Assembly (NCBI GenBank): GCA_036265935.1
Contig: DATAOB010000044.1
Coordinates: forward strand, 1 to 64,000
From: JAFASC01 sp036265935
Lineage (GTDB): Bacteria; Pseudomonadota; Alphaproteobacteria; Rhizobiales; Beijerinckiaceae
DNA: 64,000 nt
Direction of reading: 5' to 3'
Below the pieces are notes generated by a model that saw only the letters and a program-made list of their open reading frames with translations, did no database searches and was not told the DNA's origin. Numbering within the stretch: position 1 is the stretch's first letter; every line of letters starts with the position of its first letter. This document shows, piece by piece, positions 27,697 to 36,895 of this stretch. The position numbers were made by a program, and so were the translations under genes.

Positions 27697-29262
27697 ATGA
27701 CTGAGCCGTTGAACCGGGATCAGCGGGACGACACGCCGTCCTCGACCCAAACCTCTCCCCACCTCCGAAAAACCCGCACGACGCGCGCCGCCCTCTTGGG
27801 TGCGGTCGCGGTCGTCGCGCTCGGCGGCGCCTTTGGCAACTCCCTCCTGCCGCATGGCGCGCTTGCTGAGGCGCCCGCCCTCACCGTTCCCGGCCAGTCC
27901 TCCGGGCCCGCCTCCTTCGCCGACATCGTCGATCGCGTGAAGGGCTCGGTCGTCGCCGTGAAGGTCAAAATGGTGGAGACGGCAGACGCCTCCGACGATA
28001 ATTCCGCAGGCATCCCACAGCTGCAGCCCGGTGACCCCTTAGAAAAATTCTTCAAGCGCTTCGGCGGTGAAGGCCTGCCGTTCCAGTTCCGCGGCCCGCA
28101 GCAGCGCCATAGCGGCCAGGCGCTCGGCTCCGGCTTCATCATCTCTGCCGATGGCTACGTCGTGACCAACAACCACGTGGTCGAGCACGCGAGCGACGTC
28201 AGCATCACGCTCGACGACGGACGTACGCTTCCCGCGAAGGTCGTCGGCACTGACAAGAAGACCGATCTCGCCCTCCTCAAGGTCAACGACGGCAATAACC
28301 TGCCGTACGTCAACTTCGCCACCAAAGAGCCGCGCATCGGCGACTGGGTGCTGGCGGTCGGCAATCCCTTCGGCCTCGGCGGTACGGTGACCGCGGGCAT
28401 CGTCTCGGCGCGCGGCCGCGATATCGGCGCCGGCCCCTATGACGACTTCCTGCAGATCGATGCGCCGGTGAACCGCGGCAATTCCGGCGGCCCCACCTTC
28501 GATACGCAGGGCAATGTCGTCGGCGTCAACACCGCGATCTATTCGCCATCCGGCGGCTCGGTAGGCATCGGCTTCGCCATCCCGGCAGAGGTCGCAAAGG
28601 ACGTCGTCGCCTCGTTGAAGGAGAAAGGCACGGTGTCGCGCGGTTGGATCGGCGTGCAGATCCAGCCAGTCAATCCGGATATCGCCGACAGCCTCAACCT
28701 CACGAACACCAAGGGTGCGCTCGTCGCCGAGACCCAATCGGGGTCGCCCGCGGCGTCCGCCGGCCTCAAGTCGGGCGACGTCGTCGTTGCGGTGAATGGC
28801 GAGCGCATCGATGGCCCGCGCGAGCTCGCGCGCCGCATCGCCGCTCTTGGTCCGGACAAGCGGGTCGACCTGACCTATGTCCGCGACGGCGCCGAGCACA
28901 CCGCCAATGTTCGGCTCGGCACATTGCCGGCCGAGAAGGAGGCGCGGAACGTCACGCCGGAGAGCGGCGGACGGACCTCGCTCGCCAATCTCGGCCTGTC
29001 GCTGGCTCCGGCTTCGGCTGTCTCCGGAGCCAAGGAAGGTGTGGTCGTCACGCAAGTCGATCCCGACGGCGTTGCCGCCCAAAAGGGCCTGCACTCCGGC
29101 GATATCATTCTCGAAGCCGCCGGCCGTCCGGTGAGCCGGCCCAGCGAAATTTCCTCCGCTCTCGACAACGCCAAGAAGGAAGGACGCAAGGCAGTCCTGC
29201 TGCGCGTCAAGACCGGAGATCAGACCCGCTTCGTCGCGCTGGCAACCAATCCGGCCTCCTAA
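27697..29262 (+). CDS. degP: Do-family serine endopeptidase DegP/HtrA
   Basis: A periplasmic protease and chaperone for misfolded envelope proteins, 521 residues. The N-terminus has a basic stretch and a hydrophobic export segment (about 30-58). The trypsin-like domain has the triad His160 (VTNNHVV), Asp190 (KTDLALLKV) and Ser263 (RGNSGGPTF). Two PDZ domains follow (about 290-385 and 415-515), with GVVVTQVDPDGVAAQKGLHSGD in the second. GGAGA lies upstream. It is followed by a two-component pair and glnE, a common Rhizobiales order. Confidence 0.95.
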   Translation: MTEPLNRDQRDDTPSSTQTSPHLRKTRTTRAALLGAVAVVALGGAFGNSLLPHGALAEAPALTVPGQSSGPASFADIVDRVKGSVVAVKVKMVETADASDDNSAGIPQLQPGDPLEKFFKRFGGEGLPFQFRGPQQRHSGQALGSGFIISADGYVVTNNHVVEHASDVSITLDDGRTLPAKVVGTDKKTDLALLKVNDGNNLPYVNFATKEPRIGDWVLAVGNPFGLGGTVTAGIVSARGRDIGAGPYDDFLQIDAPVNRGNSGGPTFDTQGNVVGVNTAIYSPSGGSVGIGFAIPAEVAKDVVASLKEKGTVSRGWIGVQIQPVNPDIADSLNLTNTKGALVAETQSGSPAASAGLKSGDVVVAVNGERIDGPRELARRIAALGPDKRVDLTYVRDGAEHTANVRLGTLPAEKEARNVTPESGGRTSLANLGLSLAPASAVSGAKEGVVVTQVDPDGVAAQKGLHSGDIILEAAGRPVSRPSEISSALDNAKKEGRKAVLLRVKTGDQTRFVALATNPAS

Positions 29263-29371
29263 GGTCTGGTTCGTCAGCCGGCGGGGAACGCCGGGCAACG
29301 CCCCCGTTCGGCGTTCATGGGCGGCAGGTCGGCATTTCGCCGGCCTGCCGTTTCTTTCGAGGAGCCGCTAT

Positions 29372-30064
29372 ATGAAAGTGATGCGAATCCTCGTCATTGA
29401 AGACGATGTCGAGGCAGCGAATTATCTGGTGAAGGCGTTCCGCGAGGAAGGACATGTCGCCGATCACGCTGCCGATGGCCTCGACGGCTATGCTGCCGCG
29501 CGTGACGGCGAGTATGATGTGCTCGTCGTCGACCGGATGTTGCCGAAAATGGACGGGCTGACGCTGATCGCCGGCTTACGGGCGCAGAAAATCGACACGC
29601 CGGTCCTGATCCTCTCCGCGCTCGGGCAGGTCGACGACCGCGTCAAAGGCCTGCGCGCCGGCGGCGACGATTACCTGCCGAAGCCCTATGCCTTTTCCGA
29701 GCTTCTGGCGCGCGTCGAAGTGCTGGCACGGCGCAAGTCATCGGCGTCCGGCGAGGAGACGCATTACCGGGTCGGCGACCTCGAACTCGACCGGCTGTCG
29801 CACAAGCTCACCCGCTCCGGCAAAGAGATCATCGTGCAGCCGCGCGAATTCCGGCTACTCGAATATCTGATGAAGCATGCCGGCCAGGTCGTCACCCGCA
29901 CGATGCTTCTGGAGAACGTCTGGGACTATCATTTTGACCCGCAGACCAATGTCATCGACGTGCATATTTCGCGGCTCCGCGCCAAGATCGACAAGGGCAG
30001 GGAGGCGCCCTTGCTCCATACGGTGCGCGGCGCTGGGTACATGATACGTGACAGCGCTCGGTAA
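29372..30064 (+). CDS. OmpR-family response regulator
   Basis: A DNA-binding regulator of 230 residues. The receiver has E10-D11-D12, phospho-acceptor Asp54 in VVDRMLPKMDG and Lys in DDYLPKPYAFSE. The winged-helix domain has QPREFRLLEYLMKHAGQVVTR and TNVIDVHISRLRAKID. GAGGAGCC precedes the ATG. Its 3' end overlaps the kinase gene by 17 bases, so the pair is one operon. Its place between degP and glnE is shared with other Rhizobiales; the signal is unknown. Confidence 0.92.
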   Translation: MKVMRILVIEDDVEAANYLVKAFREEGHVADHAADGLDGYAAARDGEYDVLVVDRMLPKMDGLTLIAGLRAQKIDTPVLILSALGQVDDRVKGLRAGGDDYLPKPYAFSELLARVEVLARRKSSASGEETHYRVGDLELDRLSHKLTRSGKEIIVQPREFRLLEYLMKHAGQVVTRTMLLENVWDYHFDPQTNVIDVHISRLRAKIDKGREAPLLHTVRGAGYMIRDSAR

Positions 30065-31502
30065 GCTCTTTCGTACGACGGTTTTCAAACTGTCGCTTGT
30101 GTATTTGTGTGTTTTTGCAATCGGCGCCGGATTGGTGCTTGGCGGCATCGGCTGGAACGTCAAAGAGCTGATCGACGAGCAGATCGCGCAGACGATCGAC
30201 GCCGATATTCGAGGTCTCTCCGAGCAATATTCCGAAGGCGGCATCCGCCAGCTTGTCGAGGTGATTCAGCGCCGCACGCGGCAGCCGAGCGCCTCGTTAT
30301 ACCTTGTCACTACTTATGCGGGGATGCCGGTCGCCGGCAATGTTGCGTCGCTGCCGCAAGAGGTGGTTGGCAAGACCGGGCTGCTCGAAGTGAGCTACCA
30401 GCGCTCTGGCGAGGAGACGCCGCGCCATCGCGCCCTGGCGCGGCTCTTTGTGCTGCCGGGCGGCTTTCGTCTGCTCGTTGGGCATGACATCGAAGATCGC
30501 GAGACCTTGCGCGACATTTTGGGTCGCGCGCTGGTCACGTCATTATTCTGGCTCGTCCTGATCGGCACGCTCGGCGGCATTTTCGTCGCGCGCCGTGTGC
30601 TGAAGCGCGTCGACGCGATTTCCGATTCGGCGCGAGCGATCATGACCGGGGATTTGACGAAGCGCCTGCCGCTCGGGGGCACGGGTGACGAGCTCGATCG
30701 CTTGGCCGAAAGCGTCAACGTGATGTTGGAGCGGATCACCGCCCTTATGGCCGGCTTGAAAGAGGTCTCCGATAACATCGCCCACGATCTCAAGACTCCG
30801 CTGACACGGCTGCGCATGGACGCCGAACAGGCGTTGCGTGCCAGAACCTCGCCCGGGGAGCAACGCGCAGCGCTCGAAAAGATCATCGAAGAGTCGGATG
30901 GGCTCATTCGCATTTTCAACGCGCTTCTGATGATCGCTCGCGCCGAGGCCGGAACGCAGCCGGAAGGGATGAGCGATTTCGACGTGAGCGAAATCGCGCG
31001 CGACGTCGGGGAGCTCTACGATGCGCTGGCCGAGGAACACGAGGTGAAGCTCATCGTCTCGACTGACGAGCCGATGATGATTCACGGCAATCGCGAGCTT
31101 GTCGGCCAGGCGCTCGCCAATCTGATCGATAATGCATTGAAATACGGCGTGCCGGAGAACGCCGGGCCCGAGGCACGCGCGGTCGCGCTCGAAGCGCGCC
31201 GCAATGGCGAAATGGCCGAACTGATCGTCGCCGATCGTGGCATCGGCATCATGCCGGCGGATCGTGCTCGCGTTGTCGATCGCTTCGTCCGATTGGAGAA
31301 TTCTCGAACGCGCCCGGGGTCCGGTCTCGGGCTTTCGCTCGCCGCCGCCGTTGCGCATCTGCATGGCGGCGAGTTGCGGCTCGAGGACAATGCGCCGGGA
31401 TTGCGGGTTGTCATTTCGCTGCCGCTGTCGCATGCAGCCCCGGTGCTGCAGCCCGCAACCGAGACGTTGAAAGCGCCGCCGGAATTGCGCAAGGCGTCAT
31501 GA
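30048..31502 (+). CDS. Sensor histidine kinase with HAMP domain
   Basis: An inner-membrane kinase of 484 residues with a GTG start inside the end of the regulator gene. Helices lie at about 13-35 and 163-182. A HAMP domain (about 180-235) has SDSARAIMTGDLTKRLPL. HisKA follows with His246 in NIAHDLKTPLTRLRMDAE, and HATPase_c with NLIDNALKYG, DRGIGIMP and GSGLGLSLAA. It pairs with the preceding regulator. The stop overlaps the glnE ATG (ATGA), which suggests coupling to glnE. Confidence 0.92.
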   Translation: MTALGKLFRTTVFKLSLVYLCVFAIGAGLVLGGIGWNVKELIDEQIAQTIDADIRGLSEQYSEGGIRQLVEVIQRRTRQPSASLYLVTTYAGMPVAGNVASLPQEVVGKTGLLEVSYQRSGEETPRHRALARLFVLPGGFRLLVGHDIEDRETLRDILGRALVTSLFWLVLIGTLGGIFVARRVLKRVDAISDSARAIMTGDLTKRLPLGGTGDELDRLAESVNVMLERITALMAGLKEVSDNIAHDLKTPLTRLRMDAEQALRARTSPGEQRAALEKIIEESDGLIRIFNALLMIARAEAGTQPEGMSDFDVSEIARDVGELYDALAEEHEVKLIVSTDEPMMIHGNRELVGQALANLIDNALKYGVPENAGPEARAVALEARRNGEMAELIVADRGIGIMPADRARVVDRFVRLENSRTRPGSGLGLSLAAAVAHLHGGELRLEDNAPGLRVVISLPLSHAAPVLQPATETLKAPPELRKAS

Positions 31503-34456
31503 CGCCGCGCGAGGTGCTTGTTCCCCAGCTCCATCAGCGTGCGCTTGCCGCCAGACTCAATCCCATTCCGCGGGTCGCCGATGAAGCGCGGGCGCGACAG
31601 CGCCTCGAGGATTTTCTCTCGGATATTGATGTCGCGGAAGCAAGCGCCCTGAACCTCCTCCAGGGCGAGCGGGTTCGGGCGCTGCTCCTCGCAATTGCGG
31701 ACCACTCGCCTTTCCTTTGGCGGCTGGTCACCAATGATCCCGCACGACTGATTCACCTGCTCCGCACCGCGCCGGAAACGCGCCTTGACGAAGTGCTGAG
31801 CGAACTGGAGCGTGCTTGCGAGGCAACATGCGAGCAGGCGGAGCTCATGCGCGTGTTGCGGAGGGCGCGGCAGGAGATCGCGCTTTTGATTGCGCTCGCC
31901 GATCTCGGCGGCCTCTGGTCGCTGGATGACGTGACAGGCGCTCTGTCGTGCGCCGCAGATGTATTCGTGCGTTGCGCGCTGCGATTCCTGCTGCGTGAGG
32001 CGCGAGCGCATGGGCGGCTCCATTGTGAGGATTTACGTCTTGAACAGGACTGCGGCCTCGTGATCCTCGCCCTCGGCAAGCTCGGCGCCGGCGAGCTGAA
32101 TTATTCCAGCGACGTCGATCTTGTTGTTTTCTACAATGCCGATTGCACATGCCTGGCTGAGGGCGTGACCCCCGGGCCCTTTTATGTGCGTCTTACCCAG
32201 GCGCTCGCACGCCTCCTGTCCGACCGCACCTCGGATGGCTACGTGCTGCGCGTCGATCTGCGGCTGCGTCCCGATCCCGGCTCGACTGCGGTCGCGATCT
32301 CGGCGCAGTCGGCCCTAAACTATTACGAGGTAGTCGGGCAGAATTGGGAGCGCGCCGCGATGATCAAGGCGCGCCCCATCGCCGGCGACATCGCTCTTGG
32401 CGAATCGTTACCGCACGATCTAGCCGCTTTCATTTGGCGCAAATATTTCGATTATGCCGCGATCGCCGACATTCATGCGATGAAGCGGCAAATCCATGCC
32501 GTGCGCGGGCACGGACACGTCACCGTGCCCGGCCACGACTTGAAACTCGGCCGCGGCGGCATTCGCGAAATCGAGTTCTTCGTGCAAACGCAGCAGCTGA
32601 TCTTCGGCGGCCGCCGTCCGAACCTGCGCGGCCGGCGCACGCTCGACATGCTCGCCGTCCTGCACGAAGAGGGCTGGATCACCCGGCAAGCGGTCGACGA
32701 TCTCTCGGCCGCCTATATTCATCTGCGTACGCTCGAACATCGCCTGCAGATGATCGCCGATGAGCAGACGCAGCGATTGCCGTCCGATACAGACGAACTG
32801 GAGCGGTTTGCGCGTTTCTCCGGCTATTCCGGATACGCGGCTTTCGAAACGGCGCTCACAAAGACGCTGCTTCGCGTCGAAGACCATTATTCGAAACTGT
32901 TCGAGCACGCCGCCGGCCTCGATGCCGAAAGCGGCAATCTCGTCTTTACCGGCGTGAGCGACGATCCCGAGACGCTCGAAACCTTGCGCGCGCTGGGATT
33001 CCGTAAACCGGAACTCGCGGCTGAGACCATCCGTGGCTGGCATTTCGGCCGGCGGCCGCCGGTGCAGTCGGCGCGCGCGCGCGAAGTGCTGACGGAACTC
33101 GTGCCGGCGCTTCTCGACTCGCTTGCCGGATCGGGCGATCCCGATGTGGCGCTTGCCGCGTTCGATCAGGCGCTGGCGCGCATGCCGGCAGCGGTTGAGC
33201 TTTTCTCCATTCTACGCGCCCACAAAGCCGTACGCGATCTATTCGGCGACGTCCTTGGCTCGGCGCCGCGGCTTGCATCTATCGTCGCACAGCGGCCGCA
33301 CCTCTTGGATGCAGCAATCGATCCGCGCTTCCTGCAGGCCGCGACCGACATAGCGTCCTACGAGGCGCGCGCGCAGCGCCTGCTCGAAGCGCCGACATTC
33401 GAGTCGTTTCTCGATCAGGCACGAATTTTTGCGCAAGAAGAAGCATTTCTTATCGGCGTTCGCATCCTCTCCGGCGTGCTCGATTCGCTCGAGGCGGGTC
33501 CGGCGTATAGCGCCCTTGCGGAAAGTGTTGTCTCTGTAACGCTCACGCGCGTTGAAACGGAATTTCAAAGAGAGCACGGCCGGATTCCGGGCGGCCGTGC
33601 CTGCGTGATTGCCATGGGCAAGCTCGGCTCGCGCGAAATGACCGCGGCTTCCGATCTCGATCTCATCCTGTTGTACGATTTCAATCCCGAGCAACCGCAA
33701 TCCGACGGCGCGCGTCCGCTCCATGCATCCGTCTTTTATACGCGTCTCACCCAGCGGCTGATCTCCGCGCTCACCTCGGCGACGCGGCAAGGGCGGCTGT
33801 ATGACGTCGATCTACGCCTGCGCCCTTCGGGGCGGAGCGGACCCGTGGCGACGCAGCTGCGCAGCTTTGTCGAGTATCAGTCAAAGGAAGCCGAGACGTG
33901 GGAGCACATGGCGCTCGCGCGCGCGAGGCCGATCGGCGGCGATGCTACACTGCGCGAGGACGCGCGCGCGGCGATCGAGGCCACACTGACGCTTGAGCGC
34001 GACCCGCGGCAGGTTGCCCGCGACGCGGCGGAAATGCGCGCGTTGATTGAGAAGGAGAAGGGAACCGGCGCCGAATTCGAGCTGAAACTCATGCAGGGCG
34101 GCATCATCGATATCGAATTTGTCACGCAATATCTCACGTTGGCTTACGCGCATTCGTGCGCCGATCTCCTGCAGACGGAGACGGGCGCGAAACTCGCGGG
34201 AGCCTTGCATAGCGGATACCTCGCTGCCGACGATGCCGAGGCGCTCATCCATGCGCATCGGCTTTATGCGCGATTCACGCAGATGCAGCGGCTGACGCTT
34301 GGCTCCGATGCCGACCCCTCAATTGCGGCCGAAGGCGTCAAACGGCGTTTGGCCGAGACGGTGGACGCACCCGATTTCGATCGCGCCGAGACGCAGATTG
34401 CCGAGACAGCACGGAGCGTCCGCGCAATCTTCAATAAGGTGCTGAAGACCGCGTAA
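31499..34456 (+). CDS. glnE: Bifunctional glutamine synthetase adenylyltransferase/deadenylase
   Basis: Switches glutamine synthetase activity by adding or removing AMP on a tyrosine, under control of PII proteins, and so sets nitrogen assimilation. The 985-residue length is typical. It has two nucleotidyltransferase domains: the N-terminal deadenylase with GELNYSSDVDLVVFY, and the C-terminal adenylyltransferase with GSREMTAASDLDLILLYDF. Each is followed by the conserved helical blocks (KLGRGGIREIEFFVQ and KLMQGGIIDIEFVTQYL). Both active sites look intact. It overlaps the kinase stop and converges on the next kinase gene with 2 bp between. Confidence 0.96.
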   Translation: MTPREVLVPQLHQRALAARLNPIPRVADEARARQRLEDFLSDIDVAEASALNLLQGERVRALLLAIADHSPFLWRLVTNDPARLIHLLRTAPETRLDEVLSELERACEATCEQAELMRVLRRARQEIALLIALADLGGLWSLDDVTGALSCAADVFVRCALRFLLREARAHGRLHCEDLRLEQDCGLVILALGKLGAGELNYSSDVDLVVFYNADCTCLAEGVTPGPFYVRLTQALARLLSDRTSDGYVLRVDLRLRPDPGSTAVAISAQSALNYYEVVGQNWERAAMIKARPIAGDIALGESLPHDLAAFIWRKYFDYAAIADIHAMKRQIHAVRGHGHVTVPGHDLKLGRGGIREIEFFVQTQQLIFGGRRPNLRGRRTLDMLAVLHEEGWITRQAVDDLSAAYIHLRTLEHRLQMIADEQTQRLPSDTDELERFARFSGYSGYAAFETALTKTLLRVEDHYSKLFEHAAGLDAESGNLVFTGVSDDPETLETLRALGFRKPELAAETIRGWHFGRRPPVQSARAREVLTELVPALLDSLAGSGDPDVALAAFDQALARMPAAVELFSILRAHKAVRDLFGDVLGSAPRLASIVAQRPHLLDAAIDPRFLQAATDIASYEARAQRLLEAPTFESFLDQARIFAQEEAFLIGVRILSGVLDSLEAGPAYSALAESVVSVTLTRVETEFQREHGRIPGGRACVIAMGKLGSREMTAASDLDLILLYDFNPEQPQSDGARPLHASVFYTRLTQRLISALTSATRQGRLYDVDLRLRPSGRSGPVATQLRSFVEYQSKEAETWEHMALARARPIGGDATLREDARAAIEATLTLERDPRQVARDAAEMRALIEKEKGTGAEFELKLMQGGIIDIEFVTQYLTLAYAHSCADLLQTETGAKLAGALHSGYLAADDAEALIHAHRLYARFTQMQRLTLGSDADPSIAAEGVKRRLAETVDAPDFDRAETQIAETARSVRAIFNKVLKTA

Positions 34457-34458
34457 CG

Positions 34459-36747
34459 TCAGGCCGCGGCGACGATGCCGGCGCTTTTGTCCATATCCGC
34501 CGGAATCGGCAAATGCACGAGAACGACGGTGCCGCTGCCGACGCTCGAGCGGATGCGCATCGAGCCGCCATGCAATTCGACGAGCGAGCGCGCAATGGCA
34601 AGGCCAAGGCCCGAGCCTTTCATGCCGTTGAAAGCCGGCCCGCGCTGCTCGAACGGCCGTGCGATGCGACGCAAGGCGCCCGGCGCAATGCCGATCCCCG
34701 TATCCTCGACATAGAAGTTCGTCGCCTTGCCGACGCGCCGTACGCGTATCGTGATGCGTCCGCCCTCCGGGGTGAATTTCACGGCATTGGCCAGCAGGAT
34801 TTTCAGGATTTTCTCGATTGCCGGCCGGTCCGCGAACCAAACCGGGTTCGAGAACGTTTCACGGCGAATCGTAATGGTCTTTTCTCTTGCCGCACTTTCG
34901 ACCCGTTTGACCGCCTGATCGATAATCGGCTCGACATTCAACCGCGTCTTGTTCAGGCGCGTGTAGCCCGCTTCGAGCTCGGACATCGCGAGAACGTCGC
35001 TGATCACGCCGAGCAGATATTGACCGCTTTCATTGATACCGCGGCAATATTCGACATATTTGTTGCAGCCGAGTGCGCCGAACGTCTCTCTCTCCATAGT
35101 ATCGGAAAAGCCGATGATGGCGTTGAGCGGCGTGCGCAATTCATGGCTCATATTGGCGAGGAATTCGGATTTGGCGTGGTTTGCGAGCTCCGCCTCCGCC
35201 TTTTGCTCCAGGTAACGCTCGGCCAGGTCGGCGAGCTGCTGCGCCTGCACTTCGAGAGCTTGCCGCGACTTCCGCAGATCGGCGACGGTCGCCATCAGGC
35301 GCCGCTCCGAATCCATCAGCTGCTCTTCGTGTTCCTTCAATTTCGTGATGTCGGTTCCAACCGACACATAGCCGCCATCCTTCGTGCGCCGCTCGTTGAC
35401 CTGTAACCAACGGCCGTCCGCCAGCTGCGCCTCGTAGGTACGGGCGTCGGAAGAGGGCCGCTGCTCCAGCGCGAATTCGGCCTGCACGGCGGGCAGCCGG
35501 CCGTTTCTCATCAAGTCCGCGTACGGCAAGCCCGATCGGAGAGGCTCGGCCGGCAGCCCATGCAACCTGCGAAATTTTGAATTACAGGTGACGAGGCGAT
35601 TGTCCGTATCCCACAGAACGAAGGCCTCCGAGATCGCCTCGATGGCATCGGCGAGACGCATATCGGCCACTTCGCTGCGCTCTGCCATCAGCTTTTGTTC
35701 GGTGATATCGATCGCAATTCCGATGAGACGGGGCGTCGCCGTACCCGCCTCCTCGACAAGCTCGGCGCGCGCCCGCAGCCAAATCCAGTTACCGGCGACG
35801 TCGCGCATGCGGAATTCGTGATCGATGGCGCAGGCGGCGGACCGCAGCAACGCGCTCGCAGTCTCGGCCAAATCGGCGTCCTCAGGATGCAGCAGTGCGC
35901 GCAACTCGTCGAACGACAGCGAGCGCGGCTCCGGACTCATGCCGAGCATCTCGAACATCGATTGCGACCAGAAAACCCGGCCGCGCGCGAGATCCCAGTC
36001 CCACAGACCACAGCGACCGCGGCTGAGCGCCAAGTCCATGCGGCCGCGGATGCGATCGCAAGTCTTCTCGGCGCGTCGAGCGCGCCCCGTCTGCCAGATA
36101 TAGGCGGCGGCAATTGCGAGGAGCACGAACCCCGTCGATAGAACGAGCAGGGCCCAGCGCCACGTCGCGAAGCGCCATTCCGCCAAAGCTTCGTCGAGCG
36201 GGTGAATCACGACAACGCTGCCGAGGGGTTCGGCCAGGGTGTGCTGCGTCGCGAGTGCTTCCGTGCCGTCGGCCAGAAAAACTCTATTGTTCTTGGCCGG
36301 AGCTTCTTCCGACCCGCGCGCCGTCCCCTCCATATGCTCGGCGACCGTCCGTGCGGTGGCGAACGGCAGATTGCTGCCGACGATGCGGCCTTCGCGATCG
36401 CTGATCAGAATTTGGCGGCCATGAGCCAGCGCGCCTTCGGGCAAATGCCCGGTGAGCGTCCGCAAGTCGCCCTTCCAGGTCGCATGATCGAGTTCGCTCG
36501 CAGCGAGCGATGCGATGAGCTCGATCTCGGCAATTGCGCTGCCGACAGCTACGTCATAGTTGCGGGAGGCGAGAGTTACGCTGAGCGCGCCGAGTGCTGC
36601 GAGAAAGAGTCCCGACATCCCCAAAACGGCGTGCCGGACGATGGGTTCGCAATGCAAAAGCAGCGTCGACGCGGTTGCGTTCCGGAATGAAGACCTGGCC
36701 GAGAATCGCGCACGCGCAAAATTATCGGCCGCGTTCGCACGCGCCAT
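34459..36747 (-). CDS. PAS domain sensor histidine kinase, no adjacent regulator
   Basis: A membrane sensor kinase of 762 residues. Two membrane segments (about 40-60 and 198-218) enclose a periplasmic domain of about 135 residues. Two PAS domains follow: one with GLWDWDLARGRVFWSQSMFEMLGM (about 245-350), one with NRLVTCNSKFRRLHGLP (about 365-475). A coiled coil (about 475-525) leads to HisKA (His535 in NMSHELRTPLNAIIGFSD) and HATPase_c with ILLANAVKFT and GSGLGLAIA. The ATG at 36747 is preferred to 36792. No response regulator is near. Confidence 0.9.
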   Translation of the reverse strand: MARANAADNFARARFSARSSFRNATASTLLLHCEPIVRHAVLGMSGLFLAALGALSVTLASRNYDVAVGSAIAEIELIASLAASELDHATWKGDLRTLTGHLPEGALAHGRQILISDREGRIVGSNLPFATARTVAEHMEGTARGSEEAPAKNNRVFLADGTEALATQHTLAEPLGSVVVIHPLDEALAEWRFATWRWALLVLSTGFVLLAIAAAYIWQTGRARRAEKTCDRIRGRMDLALSRGRCGLWDWDLARGRVFWSQSMFEMLGMSPEPRSLSFDELRALLHPEDADLAETASALLRSAACAIDHEFRMRDVAGNWIWLRARAELVEEAGTATPRLIGIAIDITEQKLMAERSEVADMRLADAIEAISEAFVLWDTDNRLVTCNSKFRRLHGLPAEPLRSGLPYADLMRNGRLPAVQAEFALEQRPSSDARTYEAQLADGRWLQVNERRTKDGGYVSVGTDITKLKEHEEQLMDSERRLMATVADLRKSRQALEVQAQQLADLAERYLEQKAEAELANHAKSEFLANMSHELRTPLNAIIGFSDTMERETFGALGCNKYVEYCRGINESGQYLLGVISDVLAMSELEAGYTRLNKTRLNVEPIIDQAVKRVESAAREKTITIRRETFSNPVWFADRPAIEKILKILLANAVKFTPEGGRITIRVRRVGKATNFYVEDTGIGIAPGALRRIARPFEQRGPAFNGMKGSGLGLAIARSLVELHGGSMRIRSSVGSGTVVLVHLPIPADMDKSAGIVAAA

Positions 36748-36895
36748 TCCGAGGCCCCCTCGAACCTGACGAGCCGGAGCTTTGTGCCGCATCGCTCCGA
36801 ATCAGTGTCATGAGAATCCCGGACTTTGGCTTTGTCTAGTTCTTCACGAAGTCTTAACCAAATTATTTGCGTCCGATGCAGCCAAACCACAAGGC

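Noticed and set aside
28039..29298. 419-codon minus-strand frame opposite degP
   Set aside because: DegP has an intact catalytic triad and PDZ domains; the antisense frame has no recognisable features.
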